Assembly: GCA_007125845.1 (NCBI GenBank) | Contig: SLCK01000002.1 | Span: forward strand, 1 to 59,211 | Direction of reading: 5' to 3' | DNA length: 59,211 nt | Source of the DNA: Gemmatimonadota bacterium | GTDB lineage: Bacteria > Gemmatimonadota > Gemmatimonadetes > Longimicrobiales > Gaopeijiaceae | In this document: piece after piece, positions 35,069 through 43,504 of the stretch | How positions within the stretch are numbered: the stretch's first letter is position 1 | How the letters are laid out: each line of letters starts with the position of its first letter | The notes under the pieces: generated by a model | What the model was told of the DNA's origin: nothing | The model's input: only the letters and a program-made list of their open reading frames with translations | The model's database searches: none | Made by a program: the position numbers and the translations under genes

Positions 35069-37366
35069 ATGTCCCCCAGTGAGCGCAAGGCAACCCAGCC
35101 GTTGCCGGAAGTTGAGGCGTCGTCGCAGACGACGCCGCTCCGCTTTCGCGTGGCCGATATGGACTGCGCGAGTTGCCTGAAGACCATCGACGGCCGTCTG
35201 CGGAAGGTCGACGGCGTGGTCGACGTGCAGGGAAGTCCGGTCGCCCGCACGCTTACCGTCGACGTGGATCCCCGACGGGTCGGTCCGGACCGGATCCGCG
35301 AGGAAGTCGGGCGCCTCGGCTACCTGGCCCGGCACGAAGACGAAATCGACGAGCGGAGCTTCCGGCGCGTCACCTGGATAGGCCGCGAAGCCCGCATCGC
35401 CTTCGCCTCGATGGGGCTCTTCGCCGCGGCCCTCCTTCTCCGAGCCGCAGGCATGCAGCCCGTGGTCCTCGAGCTTCCCTTCCGGGCCGTCCATCTCCCC
35501 GACCTCATCTTCGTGGGCGCGGCCGCGGTTGGTGGCTGGACCTTCTTCCCGCGGGGCGTGAAGGCCGCCCGCGCCCTCTCGCTGGACATGAACTTCCTGA
35601 TGACCGTCGCCATTCTGGGCGCGATCGGGATTGGGGAGTACATGGAAGGGGCCGCGATCGCCTTCCTCTTCGCCTTCGCGGACCTCCTCGAGAAGTATGC
35701 GGTGGACCGGGCCCGGGCTTCGGTAGAGGCGCTCATCGGGCTGGCGCCCGATTCCGCGCGGGTCGTTCGCGACGGGAGAGAGGTTCATGTGGCCGCCGAC
35801 GAGCTCGTCGTGGGGGATCTGGTGGCGCTGAGGCCGGGAGACCGGATCCCGGCCGACGGAAGGGTGGAGGAGGGCACCTCGGCGGTAAATGAGGCCCCGA
35901 TCACCGGAGAGTCCCTTCCGGTGGCCCGTGCGCCCGGCGACGAGCTCTTCGCGGGCACCATCAACGAGGACGGCTTCCTCCGTATGCGGGTCACCCGCCC
36001 CTCGGAAGAGAGCGCGCTCTCGCGCATCATTCGGCTCGTCGAAGAGGCCGAAACCCACAAGACCCGGAGTGAGCGCTTCGTCGAGCGCTTCGCCCGCTAC
36101 TACACGCCCACGGTCACCCTCGCCGCCGTGGCGCTCATGGTGGTGCCCCCGCTCTTCTTCGCCGCTCCCTTCGCCACGTGGTTCGTGCGCGGCCTCACCC
36201 TGCTCGTAATCGCCTGCCCGTGTGCGCTCGTCATCTCGACTCCTGTGGCCGTGGTGAGCGGGATCACAGCCGCCAGCCGCAACGGGGTGCTCATCAAGGG
36301 CGGGACCTACCTCGAGGCGATGGGTCAGGTGAAGGTGGTCGCGCTCGACAAGACCGGCACCGTCACGACGGGTCACCCGCGGGTGGAGCGGGTTCACCTG
36401 GTGGACGGGACGTCCGAGGGCGAGGTGCTGGCCCGCGCAGCGGCGGTGGAGGCGCGCTCCGAACATCCCATCGCGAGGGCAATCGTCGAGGCGGCGGGAG
36501 AGGTCGGCGACCGAAACGATTGGTCCGTCACCGATTTCGAGGCCGTGCCCGGACAGGGAGCTCGCGCGTGCGTGGACGGAGAAACGTACGCGGTGGGCAC
36601 TCCCTCGTTCCTGATCGAGTCCGCCGCTGCACGCGGTTCGAGAGGGCCCACCGCCGACGGAATCCCATCCCAATTCGAGGTTCCGGAAGGGCTGGACAAC
36701 GGCTCCGGCAGCTTCGTCGGCGTAGCCCGGGAGGGCCACGTGCTGGCCTGGATCACGGTCACCGATCCCCCTCGACCCGGCGCCGCGGAGGCCGTGCGGC
36801 GACTCCGCGCCGCCGGCGTCGAACGAATCGTCCTCCTCACCGGCGACCGACCGTCTACCGCCCACGAAGTCGGACGCCGCATCGGAGTGGACGAGGTGCG
36901 AGCCCAACTCCTTCCCGAAGACAAGGTGGCGGCAATCAAGGAGCTGGAGGCACGCTACGGACCCGTCGCGATGGTGGGCGACGGGATCAATGACGCTCCG
37001 GCGCTCGCGGCGGCCTCGGTGGGAATCGCGATGGGAGCCGCGGGCAGTGACATCGCCCTGGAGACCGCCGACATCGCCTTCATGGGTGACGATCTCTCTC
37101 GACTCGAGTACCTCTACGTCCTTTCGAATCGGGGTGGACGGGTAATCCGCCAGAATATCGCCACCGCCATCGGGGTGAAGGCCTTGCTCGCCCTGGGAGT
37201 GCCCCTCGGGATGGTCTCGCTCATCGCCGCAGTGGTCGTGGGCGATCTCGGGGTCTCTCTGGCCGTGACCGCAAACGCGCTCCGACTCGCTCAACTCCGT
37301 CCCGACCCGGCTCAAGAGATTTCGACTGGCGCAGAAACGCCAGCCGTGGAATCTTCGACGGTGTGA
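35069..37366 (+). CDS. Heavy-metal P1B-type ATPase (Zn/Cd/Pb exporter, ZntA/CadA-like)
   Basis: A 765-residue metal-exporting P-type ATPase. The N-terminal HMA domain has MDCASC (Cys33, Cys36). Transmembrane metal-binding CPC is at 383-385, the phosphorylation site is DKTGT (Asp427), then SEHPIA and hinge GDGINDAPAL. In the last helices a Lys (IGVKALLALG) and an Asp (VVGDLGVSLAVTANALRL) match the P1B-2 pattern for Zn, Cd or Pb rather than Cu. GGAGGGG lies 8 bases before ATG 35069. No metalloregulator gene is adjacent. Confidence 0.94.
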   Translation: MSPSERKATQPLPEVEASSQTTPLRFRVADMDCASCLKTIDGRLRKVDGVVDVQGSPVARTLTVDVDPRRVGPDRIREEVGRLGYLARHEDEIDERSFRRVTWIGREARIAFASMGLFAAALLLRAAGMQPVVLELPFRAVHLPDLIFVGAAAVGGWTFFPRGVKAARALSLDMNFLMTVAILGAIGIGEYMEGAAIAFLFAFADLLEKYAVDRARASVEALIGLAPDSARVVRDGREVHVAADELVVGDLVALRPGDRIPADGRVEEGTSAVNEAPITGESLPVARAPGDELFAGTINEDGFLRMRVTRPSEESALSRIIRLVEEAETHKTRSERFVERFARYYTPTVTLAAVALMVVPPLFFAAPFATWFVRGLTLLVIACPCALVISTPVAVVSGITAASRNGVLIKGGTYLEAMGQVKVVALDKTGTVTTGHPRVERVHLVDGTSEGEVLARAAAVEARSEHPIARAIVEAAGEVGDRNDWSVTDFEAVPGQGARACVDGETYAVGTPSFLIESAAARGSRGPTADGIPSQFEVPEGLDNGSGSFVGVAREGHVLAWITVTDPPRPGAAEAVRRLRAAGVERIVLLTGDRPSTAHEVGRRIGVDEVRAQLLPEDKVAAIKELEARYGPVAMVGDGINDAPALAAASVGIAMGAAGSDIALETADIAFMGDDLSRLEYLYVLSNRGGRVIRQNIATAIGVKALLALGVPLGMVSLIAAVVVGDLGVSLAVTANALRLAQLRPDPAQEISTGAETPAVESSTV

Positions 37367-37391
37367 GACATTCCCACCGCTCGAGGGATCT

Positions 37392-38189
37392 ATGGAGTCG
37401 ATCACGTCCAGGGACGGCACGCGGATCGCGTATGCACGCGAGGGAGAAGGTCCTCCGCTCCTCCTCGTTCACGGCACCACGGCCGACCACACTCGCTGGT
37501 CCGGAATCTCCCCTGCCCTGGAGGCGCACTTCACGGTCTATGGGATGGACCGGCGGGGACGCGGCGGGAGCGGCGACGCCGAGCCATACGCGATCGAGCG
37601 CGAGTTCGAGGACGTGGCCGCCGTCATAGACGCCATCGGAGAGCCCGTCGACGTGCTCGGGCACTCCTACGGGGCGCTATGCGCCCTTGAGGCCTCCCTC
37701 CTCACAGAGAAGATACGCAGACTCGTGCTCTACGAGCCCCCCATGTCCGAGGGAAGCGAGGAATACCCTCCGGAAGCATTGCAGCAGATGAACGATTGGC
37801 TGGAGGCCGGAGAACGCGAAGCGGCGCTCGAGGTGTTCTTCAGAAAGGTCGTGCGCATGCCCCAGCACGAGCTCGAACGGTACCGGAAGCTTCCGGCTTG
37901 GCGGGTACGGATCGGGCTCGCGCACACGATTCCCCGGGAGCTCGCCGCGGAGGAAGCTTACCGCATCGCTGCGGGGCGTTTCGAGAGCCACCGCACGCCC
38001 ACCCTCCTCCTCCTGGGAGGCGACAGTCCGTCGGTCTTCCGGAACGCGTCGGTGAAGCTCGCGGGCCTGCTCCCCCGGAGCTGGATCGCCGTCCTGGCCG
38101 GACAGCAGCACGTCGCGATGGACATGGACCCGGAAGCCTTCCTCGGCCCCGTGACCGGCTTCCTCGAGGGCGCAGCTCCCCCCCATTGA
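37392..38189 (+). CDS. Alpha/beta-hydrolase
   Basis: A 265-residue cytoplasmic alpha/beta-hydrolase. The oxyanion region is LLVHGTTADHTRW, the nucleophile elbow is GHSYG, and the catalytic His is probably in AGQQHVAMD near the C-terminus. The substrate is not readable. It lies 25 bases after the P-type ATPase and about 100 bases before the fusion hydrolase, all in one direction. Confidence 0.87.
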   Translation: MESITSRDGTRIAYAREGEGPPLLLVHGTTADHTRWSGISPALEAHFTVYGMDRRGRGGSGDAEPYAIEREFEDVAAVIDAIGEPVDVLGHSYGALCALEASLLTEKIRRLVLYEPPMSEGSEEYPPEALQQMNDWLEAGEREAALEVFFRKVVRMPQHELERYRKLPAWRVRIGLAHTIPRELAAEEAYRIAAGRFESHRTPTLLLLGGDSPSVFRNASVKLAGLLPRSWIAVLAGQQHVAMDMDPEAFLGPVTGFLEGAAPPH

Positions 38190-38286
38190 GCAGAATGCAG
38201 CGACCGTGAGCGAATCGACCTTCGATCCCGCCGCTGTGGCCGTCGCCCCCGAGGCAGAGCTCCGCTCCCGCGGGCAAGGAAGGCAG

Positions 38287-40401
38287 ATGGCTCGCAACGA
38301 CACCTGCCTGATCGGCGCCCTTCTCATGCGCCAGACGTGCACCCTCGTCCTTGCCGCCGCAGTGTCCGGGTGCCTGGCCCACACGCCCGCCATCCAGGGA
38401 CCCGACGGACGCCCTCTTCCCGGAAGCATCGCCTCCCTGGAGAAGGTGGAGCTGGGAGGGATGGAGCAGTGGGTGCTCCTCCGCGGCGCGGACACGACCA
38501 ATCCCGTTCTCCTCAGGCTCCACGGGGGTCCTGGAGCCGCCGAGATGCCCGTGGTCCCCCGCTACAACCGAACCCTGGAGGATCACTTCGTGGTGGTGAC
38601 CTGGGATCAACGAGGCGCGGGAAAGTCTAACCACCGGGGGTTCGACGAGGAGACCATGACCTTCGAGCGCTTCCTCGAAGACGCCTACGAGCTCACCCTG
38701 CACCTGAGGGAGCGCTTCGGGCAGGACCGGATCTATCTCATGGGGCACTCGTGGGGCACCCAGCTCGGACTCCGGCTCGTGGCCCGTCAACCGGAGCTCT
38801 ACCGGGCGTACATCGGCGTCTCCCAGCTCGTGAACCAGGAGCAGGGCACCCGGATCGCCCGGGAGTGGCTCGCCGAGCGGTTCCGGGAGGATGGCCGAAC
38901 CTCCGAGCTCGAGCGGCTCGAGGCATTGGGCCTGCCGCCGTACGCGGACCACGGCGACTACGTCCGGTTTCAGCGAATGGTGGACGGCGAAGGCGGAAGC
39001 ATGGACGTGGGCTTCACCCGCCTGGCATGGTCGGCCCTCCGCGCTCCCGAATACAGCCTCCTTGACGTCTCGCGCTGGGTGCGAGGCGCCCGCCGTGGGA
39101 GCGGGCCCATGTGGGACTCGCCGACCTACCGGGAGCACGACGCCTTCGAGCAGGTGCCCCGGGTCGAAGTGCCCGCCTATTTCTTCATGGGCCGAAGGGA
39201 CTACAACACGCCGCCGGCTCTGGTCGAGGCCTACGCGGCGGCGTTGGACGCCCCCGCCGGCGCGGAGGTGGTGGTCTTCGAGGACTCCGCCCACACCCCA
39301 TTTCTGGCCGAACCCGAGCGCTTTGCGTCGGAGTTGCTACGGGTGAGGGACGAGACCTGGGTGCTCCCCTCCCCCGCCCCGGCCGGAGCGTACCCGAACG
39401 GGCAGGAGGCAGCGCGCGCGGCCACCGACCGCATCCTCCTCCCCTTTCTCCTCTACACCCCCGAGACAGGTCTGGGGGGAGGCGCCGCGGCGGCGGGCTA
39501 CCGGCGGCTCGCGCCCGAGGTGCCGCCGTCCAGCCTGCTCACGGCAGCGATGGTCACCGTGGAGCGTCAGCTCTCCCTCGAGGTCCTCTGGGAGCTTCAC
39601 AGGCGCGGAGGAAGCCGAGTCGATGCCCAGGTCCGCTTCGAGCACTTCCCCGACAGGTTCTTCGGAGTCGGCCCCGGCACGCCCGACGAGGCCGAGGAGG
39701 CCTACACCTCGCGCTTCGTGGAGACGGAGCTCCGCCTCCAGCGGCAGGTGCGCCCCGGCCTGCGTCTGGGGCCCCAGGCCACCTTCCGCTGGGAGCGGAT
39801 GATCGAGACGGAGGAGGGGGGTGTCCTTGCCGGCGGAGATCTCATCGGGGCTGACGGTGGGCGGTGGCTCGGGATCGGGGCCCTCGCCACCTATGACACC
39901 CGCGACGACGTCCTTCGGCCCCGGAGGGGCGTGTATCTTGAGGCCTCGGGGCTCGTCCACCCGGAGGCGCTCGGCACCAGCGGCTACCACGGCGCCCTCC
40001 TGGAGGCCCGCCGCTTCCTTCCCCTGGCCTCGAGGAGCACGGTGGCCTACCGCGCCGCGCTCGAGGCATCGGGAGGCGAGGTTCCCGTCCTCCTGCTCCC
40101 CGGCCTCGGTGGAAGCGAGCGGTTGCGGGGGTACTACGAGGGGCGGATCCGCGACCGCTTCGCGGGAGCCCTGCAGGGGGAGGTGCGCTTTCCGATCTGG
40201 TGGCGGCTGGGCGGCGCAGTCTTCGGCGAGGTCGGACAGGTGGGACCTCGGCTGGAAGACGTCTTCTCCGGGAAGGCCGAGCTCTCGGCCGGAGCGGGGC
40301 TGCGATTCCGGCTGGGCGAGGAAGGAGCTCCGATTCGAGTGGACTTCGCGGTGGGACGCAGGGGAAACGGAGTCTACGCCACGATCGGGGAGGCGTTCTG
40401 A
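38287..40401 (+). CDS. Lipoprotein alpha/beta-hydrolase fused to an Omp85 beta-barrel
   Basis: A 704-residue single reading frame joining two unrelated domains. The leader ends in lipobox VSGC (Cys29). Residues 45-355 are a proline-iminopeptidase-like alpha/beta-hydrolase: LHGGPG (78-83), GHSWG with nucleophile Ser155, Asp305 in GRRDYNTPP, His336 in SAHTPF. After a Pro/Ala-rich linker, about 385-704 is an Omp85/surface-antigen barrel: FLLYTPETGLGGG opening, and a C-terminus IRVDFAVGRRGNGVYATIGEAF-like ending in Phe. No POTRA domain is evident. AAGGA lies 6 bases before ATG 38287; ATG 38326 and an upstream start at 38206 are alternatives. The layout recalls type Vd (patatin-Omp85) proteins but with a different passenger. 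Confidence 0.85.
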   Translation: MARNDTCLIGALLMRQTCTLVLAAAVSGCLAHTPAIQGPDGRPLPGSIASLEKVELGGMEQWVLLRGADTTNPVLLRLHGGPGAAEMPVVPRYNRTLEDHFVVVTWDQRGAGKSNHRGFDEETMTFERFLEDAYELTLHLRERFGQDRIYLMGHSWGTQLGLRLVARQPELYRAYIGVSQLVNQEQGTRIAREWLAERFREDGRTSELERLEALGLPPYADHGDYVRFQRMVDGEGGSMDVGFTRLAWSALRAPEYSLLDVSRWVRGARRGSGPMWDSPTYREHDAFEQVPRVEVPAYFFMGRRDYNTPPALVEAYAAALDAPAGAEVVVFEDSAHTPFLAEPERFASELLRVRDETWVLPSPAPAGAYPNGQEAARAATDRILLPFLLYTPETGLGGGAAAAGYRRLAPEVPPSSLLTAAMVTVERQLSLEVLWELHRRGGSRVDAQVRFEHFPDRFFGVGPGTPDEAEEAYTSRFVETELRLQRQVRPGLRLGPQATFRWERMIETEEGGVLAGGDLIGADGGRWLGIGALATYDTRDDVLRPRRGVYLEASGLVHPEALGTSGYHGALLEARRFLPLASRSTVAYRAALEASGGEVPVLLLPGLGGSERLRGYYEGRIRDRFAGALQGEVRFPIWWRLGGAVFGEVGQVGPRLEDVFSGKAELSAGAGLRFRLGEEGAPIRVDFAVGRRGNGVYATIGEAF

Positions 40402-40477
40402 TGGCGGCCGGCGGCCCAGTCGAGGGAGCGGCATTCGTCAGCGCCTACGAGCGGAGAGAATGGGAGCAAGAGGACCC

Positions 40478-41317
40478 ATGACGCCAGACAGAGACGGCGC
40501 CTCGCGCCCGAGCTCGTTCCGCGACTTCGAGCACGCGGGCTGGGAGTCCATCCCTACGCACTACGACGACGCCTTCAGGGAGCTCACGTCGCAGTCGGTG
40601 CACCCTCTCCTGGACGCGGCGAATGTCGGGAGTGGGACCCGGGTGCTCGACGTCGCGACGGGGCCGGGCTACGTCGCGGGGGCGGCGGCCTCCAGGGGAG
40701 CCGAGGTGGTGGGCCTCGACTTCTCGGCGTCCATGGTCGAACACGCTCGGCGGCGGAATCCGCGGGTGGAGTTTCGCGAGGGGGAGGCCGAAGCGCTCCC
40801 CTTCCCCGCACACAGCTTCAATGCGGTGATCATCAGCTTCGGCCTCCTTCACCTTTCAGATCCCGACCGGGCGCTCGAGGAAGCGCACCGGGTACTCGCG
40901 CCCGCCGGCCGCTGCGCGTTCACGGTGTGGGCTCCCCCGGAGGAAACGGTCGGCTTCGGGATCGTGCTGCAGGCGGTGGAGGCGTACGGGCGCGCAGAGG
41001 TGCCCCTTCCTCCGGGTCCACCCTTCTTCCGGTTCAGCGATCCCGACGAGTGCATCCGGGCAATGGAGGCGGCCGGATTCGTGGATGGCGAGGTGCGGAG
41101 GGTGCCCCAGACATGGCGACTTCCGTCGTCCGAGGCGCTCTACGAGGCGATGCTGGGTGGGACGGTGCGGACAGCCGGGCTGCTGCGAAGTCAGACCTCG
41201 GAGGCGCTGAGCGCGATCCGGGCGGCGATCCGGGAGACGGCGGGGCGATACCGGACGGAAGAGGGGGTGGTGGAGCTACCAATGCCAGCAGTGCTTGGGG
41301 TGGGGCGAAAGCGTTGA
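40478..41317 (+). CDS. SAM-dependent methyltransferase (class I)
   Basis: A 279-residue UbiE/ArsM-like class I methyltransferase. SAM-binding motif I is VLDVATGPGYVAGAAA, motif II is the acidic GLDFSASM, followed by EGEAEALPFPAHSFNAV and the post-motif GRCAFTVWAPPE. A lid or acceptor domain occupies the last 110 residues. It lacks the cysteine set of arsenite methyltransferases. AGAGGA precedes ATG 40478; ATG 40460 is an in-frame alternative. The substrate is unknown. Confidence 0.85.
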   Translation: MTPDRDGASRPSSFRDFEHAGWESIPTHYDDAFRELTSQSVHPLLDAANVGSGTRVLDVATGPGYVAGAAASRGAEVVGLDFSASMVEHARRRNPRVEFREGEAEALPFPAHSFNAVIISFGLLHLSDPDRALEEAHRVLAPAGRCAFTVWAPPEETVGFGIVLQAVEAYGRAEVPLPPGPPFFRFSDPDECIRAMEAAGFVDGEVRRVPQTWRLPSSEALYEAMLGGTVRTAGLLRSQTSEALSAIRAAIRETAGRYRTEEGVVELPMPAVLGVGRKR

Positions 41318-41397
41318 GGCCATCGCGAGGCACTCCCCGCACGGACTGACGGGGCCGACTCTCTTCCAAGCGAGGTCCGCCATCCCTCCTCCTCTCC

Positions 41398-41426
41398 TTG
41401 ACGTCTCTGAGAGCGCACACTATGGT
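41398..41426 (+). promoter_or_regulatory. Predicted sigma-70-type promoter of the marR gene
   Basis: TTGACG (41398-41403), a 17-base spacer, then TATGGT (41421-41426) form a good -35/-10 pair upstream of the MarR gene. The -10 element overlaps the palindrome that begins at 41424, as expected for autorepression. Confidence 0.6.
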
Positions 41427-41440
41427 TGCATATAACAACC
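41424..41440. promoter_or_regulatory. Predicted MarR operator 1
   Basis: GGTTG-N7-CAACC, an inverted repeat overlapping the -10 box of the marR promoter. The same arrangement, with extra identity in the flanks and spacer (pattern TnTGGTTGCAnnTnnCAACC), recurs at 42120-42136. Binding by the adjacent MarR protein is inferred. Confidence 0.6.
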
Positions 41441-41514
41441 ACATCCCCCCAACGCTCTGAGCTCGACGCTTCCAGCTCCACACGCCTCCGCAGCTTACTC
41501 CGGACCGACGAAAC

Positions 41515-42036
41515 GTGCCCTTCCCCGCCCCACAAGCACTCGAGCGATCCGGGACCCATTCCGACCTCGAGCTCGAGCGCGACACCGCCAACGTGCACGA
41601 GGCCGTGAAGGCGCTCCTTCGGGTCTACCAGTTCCGTGACCGGGACCGGATTTGCTGCCACGACGTCTCCGTGACCCAGTGCCACGCCCTGGAGCACCTC
41701 GTGGAGGAGGGCCCGGTCAGCCAGAAGGAGATCGCGGCCGCACTCTACCTGGACAAGAGTACCACGAGCCGCGTCGTCGCCGCGCTCGAACGAAAGGGCT
41801 ACGCCTCGCGCACCCCGGATCCGGAGGATCGCCGAGCGCACCGAGTCGCAGCCACGCAGGATGGTCGGGAGCTCGTCGCGACCATCGAAGCCGACATGCT
41901 CGCCCGCGAGTCCCGGCTCCTTGCCGACTTCGACTCCGAGGTCCGACAGGCCATGGCCACCCTGATCCGAAAGCTCGCCCGGGCACGGGCCTCGAGCTTG
42001 AACCCCGAATCGGGGAGCTGCTCCGGTACGGGATGA
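41515..42036 (+). CDS. MarR family transcriptional regulator
   Basis: A 173-residue winged-helix regulator. The DNA-binding region reads SQKEIAAALYLDKSTTSRVV followed by LERKGYASRTPDPEDRRAH, the MarR recognition helix and wing. Two Cys (RICCHD, near residue 47) and one in TQCHAL could sense thiol-reactive ligands or arsenicals; that is inference. The GTG start at 41515 has no clear ribosome binding site, and GTG 41594 is possible. A matching palindrome in its own promoter and before the next operon suggests it represses both. Confidence 0.88.
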   Translation: MPFPAPQALERSGTHSDLELERDTANVHEAVKALLRVYQFRDRDRICCHDVSVTQCHALEHLVEEGPVSQKEIAAALYLDKSTTSRVVAALERKGYASRTPDPEDRRAHRVAATQDGRELVATIEADMLARESRLLADFDSEVRQAMATLIRKLARARASSLNPESGSCSGTG

Positions 42037-42078
42037 CGACCCCGAGAGCCTACCTGTCGGCTCGGGCTGCGGGAGCGG

Positions 42079-42108
42079 CTGACCCCTTGATCCCACGAAC
42101 CCTATCGT
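42079..42108 (+). promoter_or_regulatory. Possible promoter of the flavoprotein-MFS operon
   Basis: CTGACC (42079-42084) and TATCGT (42103-42108) with an 18-base spacer are a weak -35/-10 pair. Transcription would begin about 42115, placing the second palindrome right at the start of the transcript. Each box matches the consensus at only four of six positions. Confidence 0.3.
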
Positions 42109-42119
42109 TTCGACCCTTT

Positions 42120-42136
42120 GGTTGCAAGTGCCAACC
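42120..42136. promoter_or_regulatory. Predicted MarR operator 2
   Basis: GGTTG-N7-CAACC, with the same geometry as the site at 41424-41440. It lies directly before the ribosome binding site AGGAGG (42138-42143) of the flavin oxidoreductase gene. Repression by the upstream MarR protein is the simplest reading. Confidence 0.6.
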
Positions 42137-42148
42137 CAGGAGGCCACC

Positions 42149-43504
42149 ATGACCCACACCGATCGCCATCCCTCCCCCGAGCCCTCCGGCTCCGTCCTCC
42201 CGGTGGCCGTCCTCGGAGGCGGCCCGGTGGGACTCGCCGCCGCCGCCCATCTCGAGTCCGCCGGGGCGCGGCCCCTCCTCTTCGAGGCCGGTCCCTCGGC
42301 CGGCACCAGCATCAGGGAATGGGGCCATGTGCGCCTCTTCACTCCCTGGGGGTTCCTCATCGACTCCGTCGCCAGAAAGCTCCTCGGGGGAACGGCCTGG
42401 CAGCCTCCACCCGAGGAGCGACTGCCCACCGGCGCCGAGTTCGTCGAGCGCTACCTGGAGCCCCTGGCCGCGCACCCGGACCTCCGACCCCACCTCCGCT
42501 TCGGGAGAAGGGTGGTGGGCGTTTCCCGGAAGGGGATGGACAAAGTGAAGAGCGAGGGCCGGGCCGAGGCACCCTTTGAGATCGTGGTCCGCACCTCGCG
42601 AGGCGAGACGGAGCGGCACCTCGCCCGCGCGGTCATCGACGCCTCGGGAACATGGACCCGGCCGAATCCGATCGGCGCCGGAGGCCTTCTGGCGGAAGGT
42701 GAGCTCGAGCATGCAGACCGCATCCGCTACTCCATCCCCGACGTGCTCGCCAAGCACCGCCCCCGCTATGAGGGCCGACGCGTCTTGGTGCTCGGAAGCG
42801 GACACTCGGCCTTCAACGTGATCCAGGACCTGGTGAGGCTCTCGAGATCCGGGCGAGGAAACGCAGGAGAGAAGACCGACGTCCTCTGGGCGATCCGCCG
42901 GGAGGATCCGGTTCTCATGTTTGGCGGCGGGGAACGGGACGCTCTCCCGGCCCGTGGAAATCTCGGCGCCCGCCTTCGCGCTCTTGTGGAGGACGAGCAG
43001 GTGACCTTCCTGACAGGATTCCGGGCCGAAGGAGTCAGGTCCGCACACGATGGGAGGCTCCAGGTCCTGGGCGAGGGTGACCGGGCCGCGGGTCCCGTGG
43101 ACGAGATCATAGCCACTACCGGTTTCCGTCCGGATCTAGACCTCCTCCGGGAACTGCGAATCGAGCTCGACCCCTGGCTCGAAGCCCCGGTGCGGCTGGC
43201 GCCGCTCATCGATCCCAACCGCCACAGTTGCGGGACCGTCTACCCGCACGGGTTCGAGGAGCTCGCGCACCCCGATCCTGACGTGTACGTCGTGGGCATG
43301 AAGAGCTACGGCCGCGCCCCCACCTTCCTCTTGCTAACCGGCTACGAGCAGGTGCGATCGGTGGTGGCCGCCCTCACAGGCGACCTCGAAGCCGCTCGAG
43401 ACGTCCGTCTCACCCTCCCCGCGACGGGCGTGTGCTCCACGGATCTCGTTGCCGCAGATGCCCCGGCGGTGGTCTCGCCTGGCTCCCCGGCGTGCTGCGG
43501 GTGA
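42149..43504 (+). CDS. FAD/NAD(P)-dependent oxidoreductase (flavin monooxygenase-like)
   Basis: A 451-residue flavoprotein. The first Rossmann motif is GGGPVGLAAAAHLE (FAD), the second is VLVLGSGHSAFN (NADPH), and the late ATTGFRPDLDL motif is typical of this superfamily. The extreme C-terminus carries PACCG. Related flavoproteins (sometimes called ArsO) occur in arsenic islands beside MFS pumps; whether this one does the same chemistry is inference. ATG 42149 has AGGAGG 5 bases upstream. The stop overlaps the MFS start (GTGA), so the two proteins are co-translated. Confidence 0.82.
   Translation: MTHTDRHPSPEPSGSVLPVAVLGGGPVGLAAAAHLESAGARPLLFEAGPSAGTSIREWGHVRLFTPWGFLIDSVARKLLGGTAWQPPPEERLPTGAEFVERYLEPLAAHPDLRPHLRFGRRVVGVSRKGMDKVKSEGRAEAPFEIVVRTSRGETERHLARAVIDASGTWTRPNPIGAGGLLAEGELEHADRIRYSIPDVLAKHRPRYEGRRVLVLGSGHSAFNVIQDLVRLSRSGRGNAGEKTDVLWAIRREDPVLMFGGGERDALPARGNLGARLRALVEDEQVTFLTGFRAEGVRSAHDGRLQVLGEGDRAAGPVDEIIATTGFRPDLDLLRELRIELDPWLEAPVRLAPLIDPNRHSCGTVYPHGFEELAHPDPDVYVVGMKSYGRAPTFLLLTGYEQVRSVVAALTGDLEAARDVRLTLPATGVCSTDLVAADAPAVVSPGSPACCG

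Noticed and set aside
35018..37420. An open frame of about 800 codons on the minus strand opposite the P-type ATPase
   Set aside because: Its translation is low-complexity (His/Asp/Glu/Gly/Arg-rich) with no family motif, whereas the plus strand encodes a textbook P1B ATPase. Long antisense frames are expected in GC-rich codon-biased DNA.
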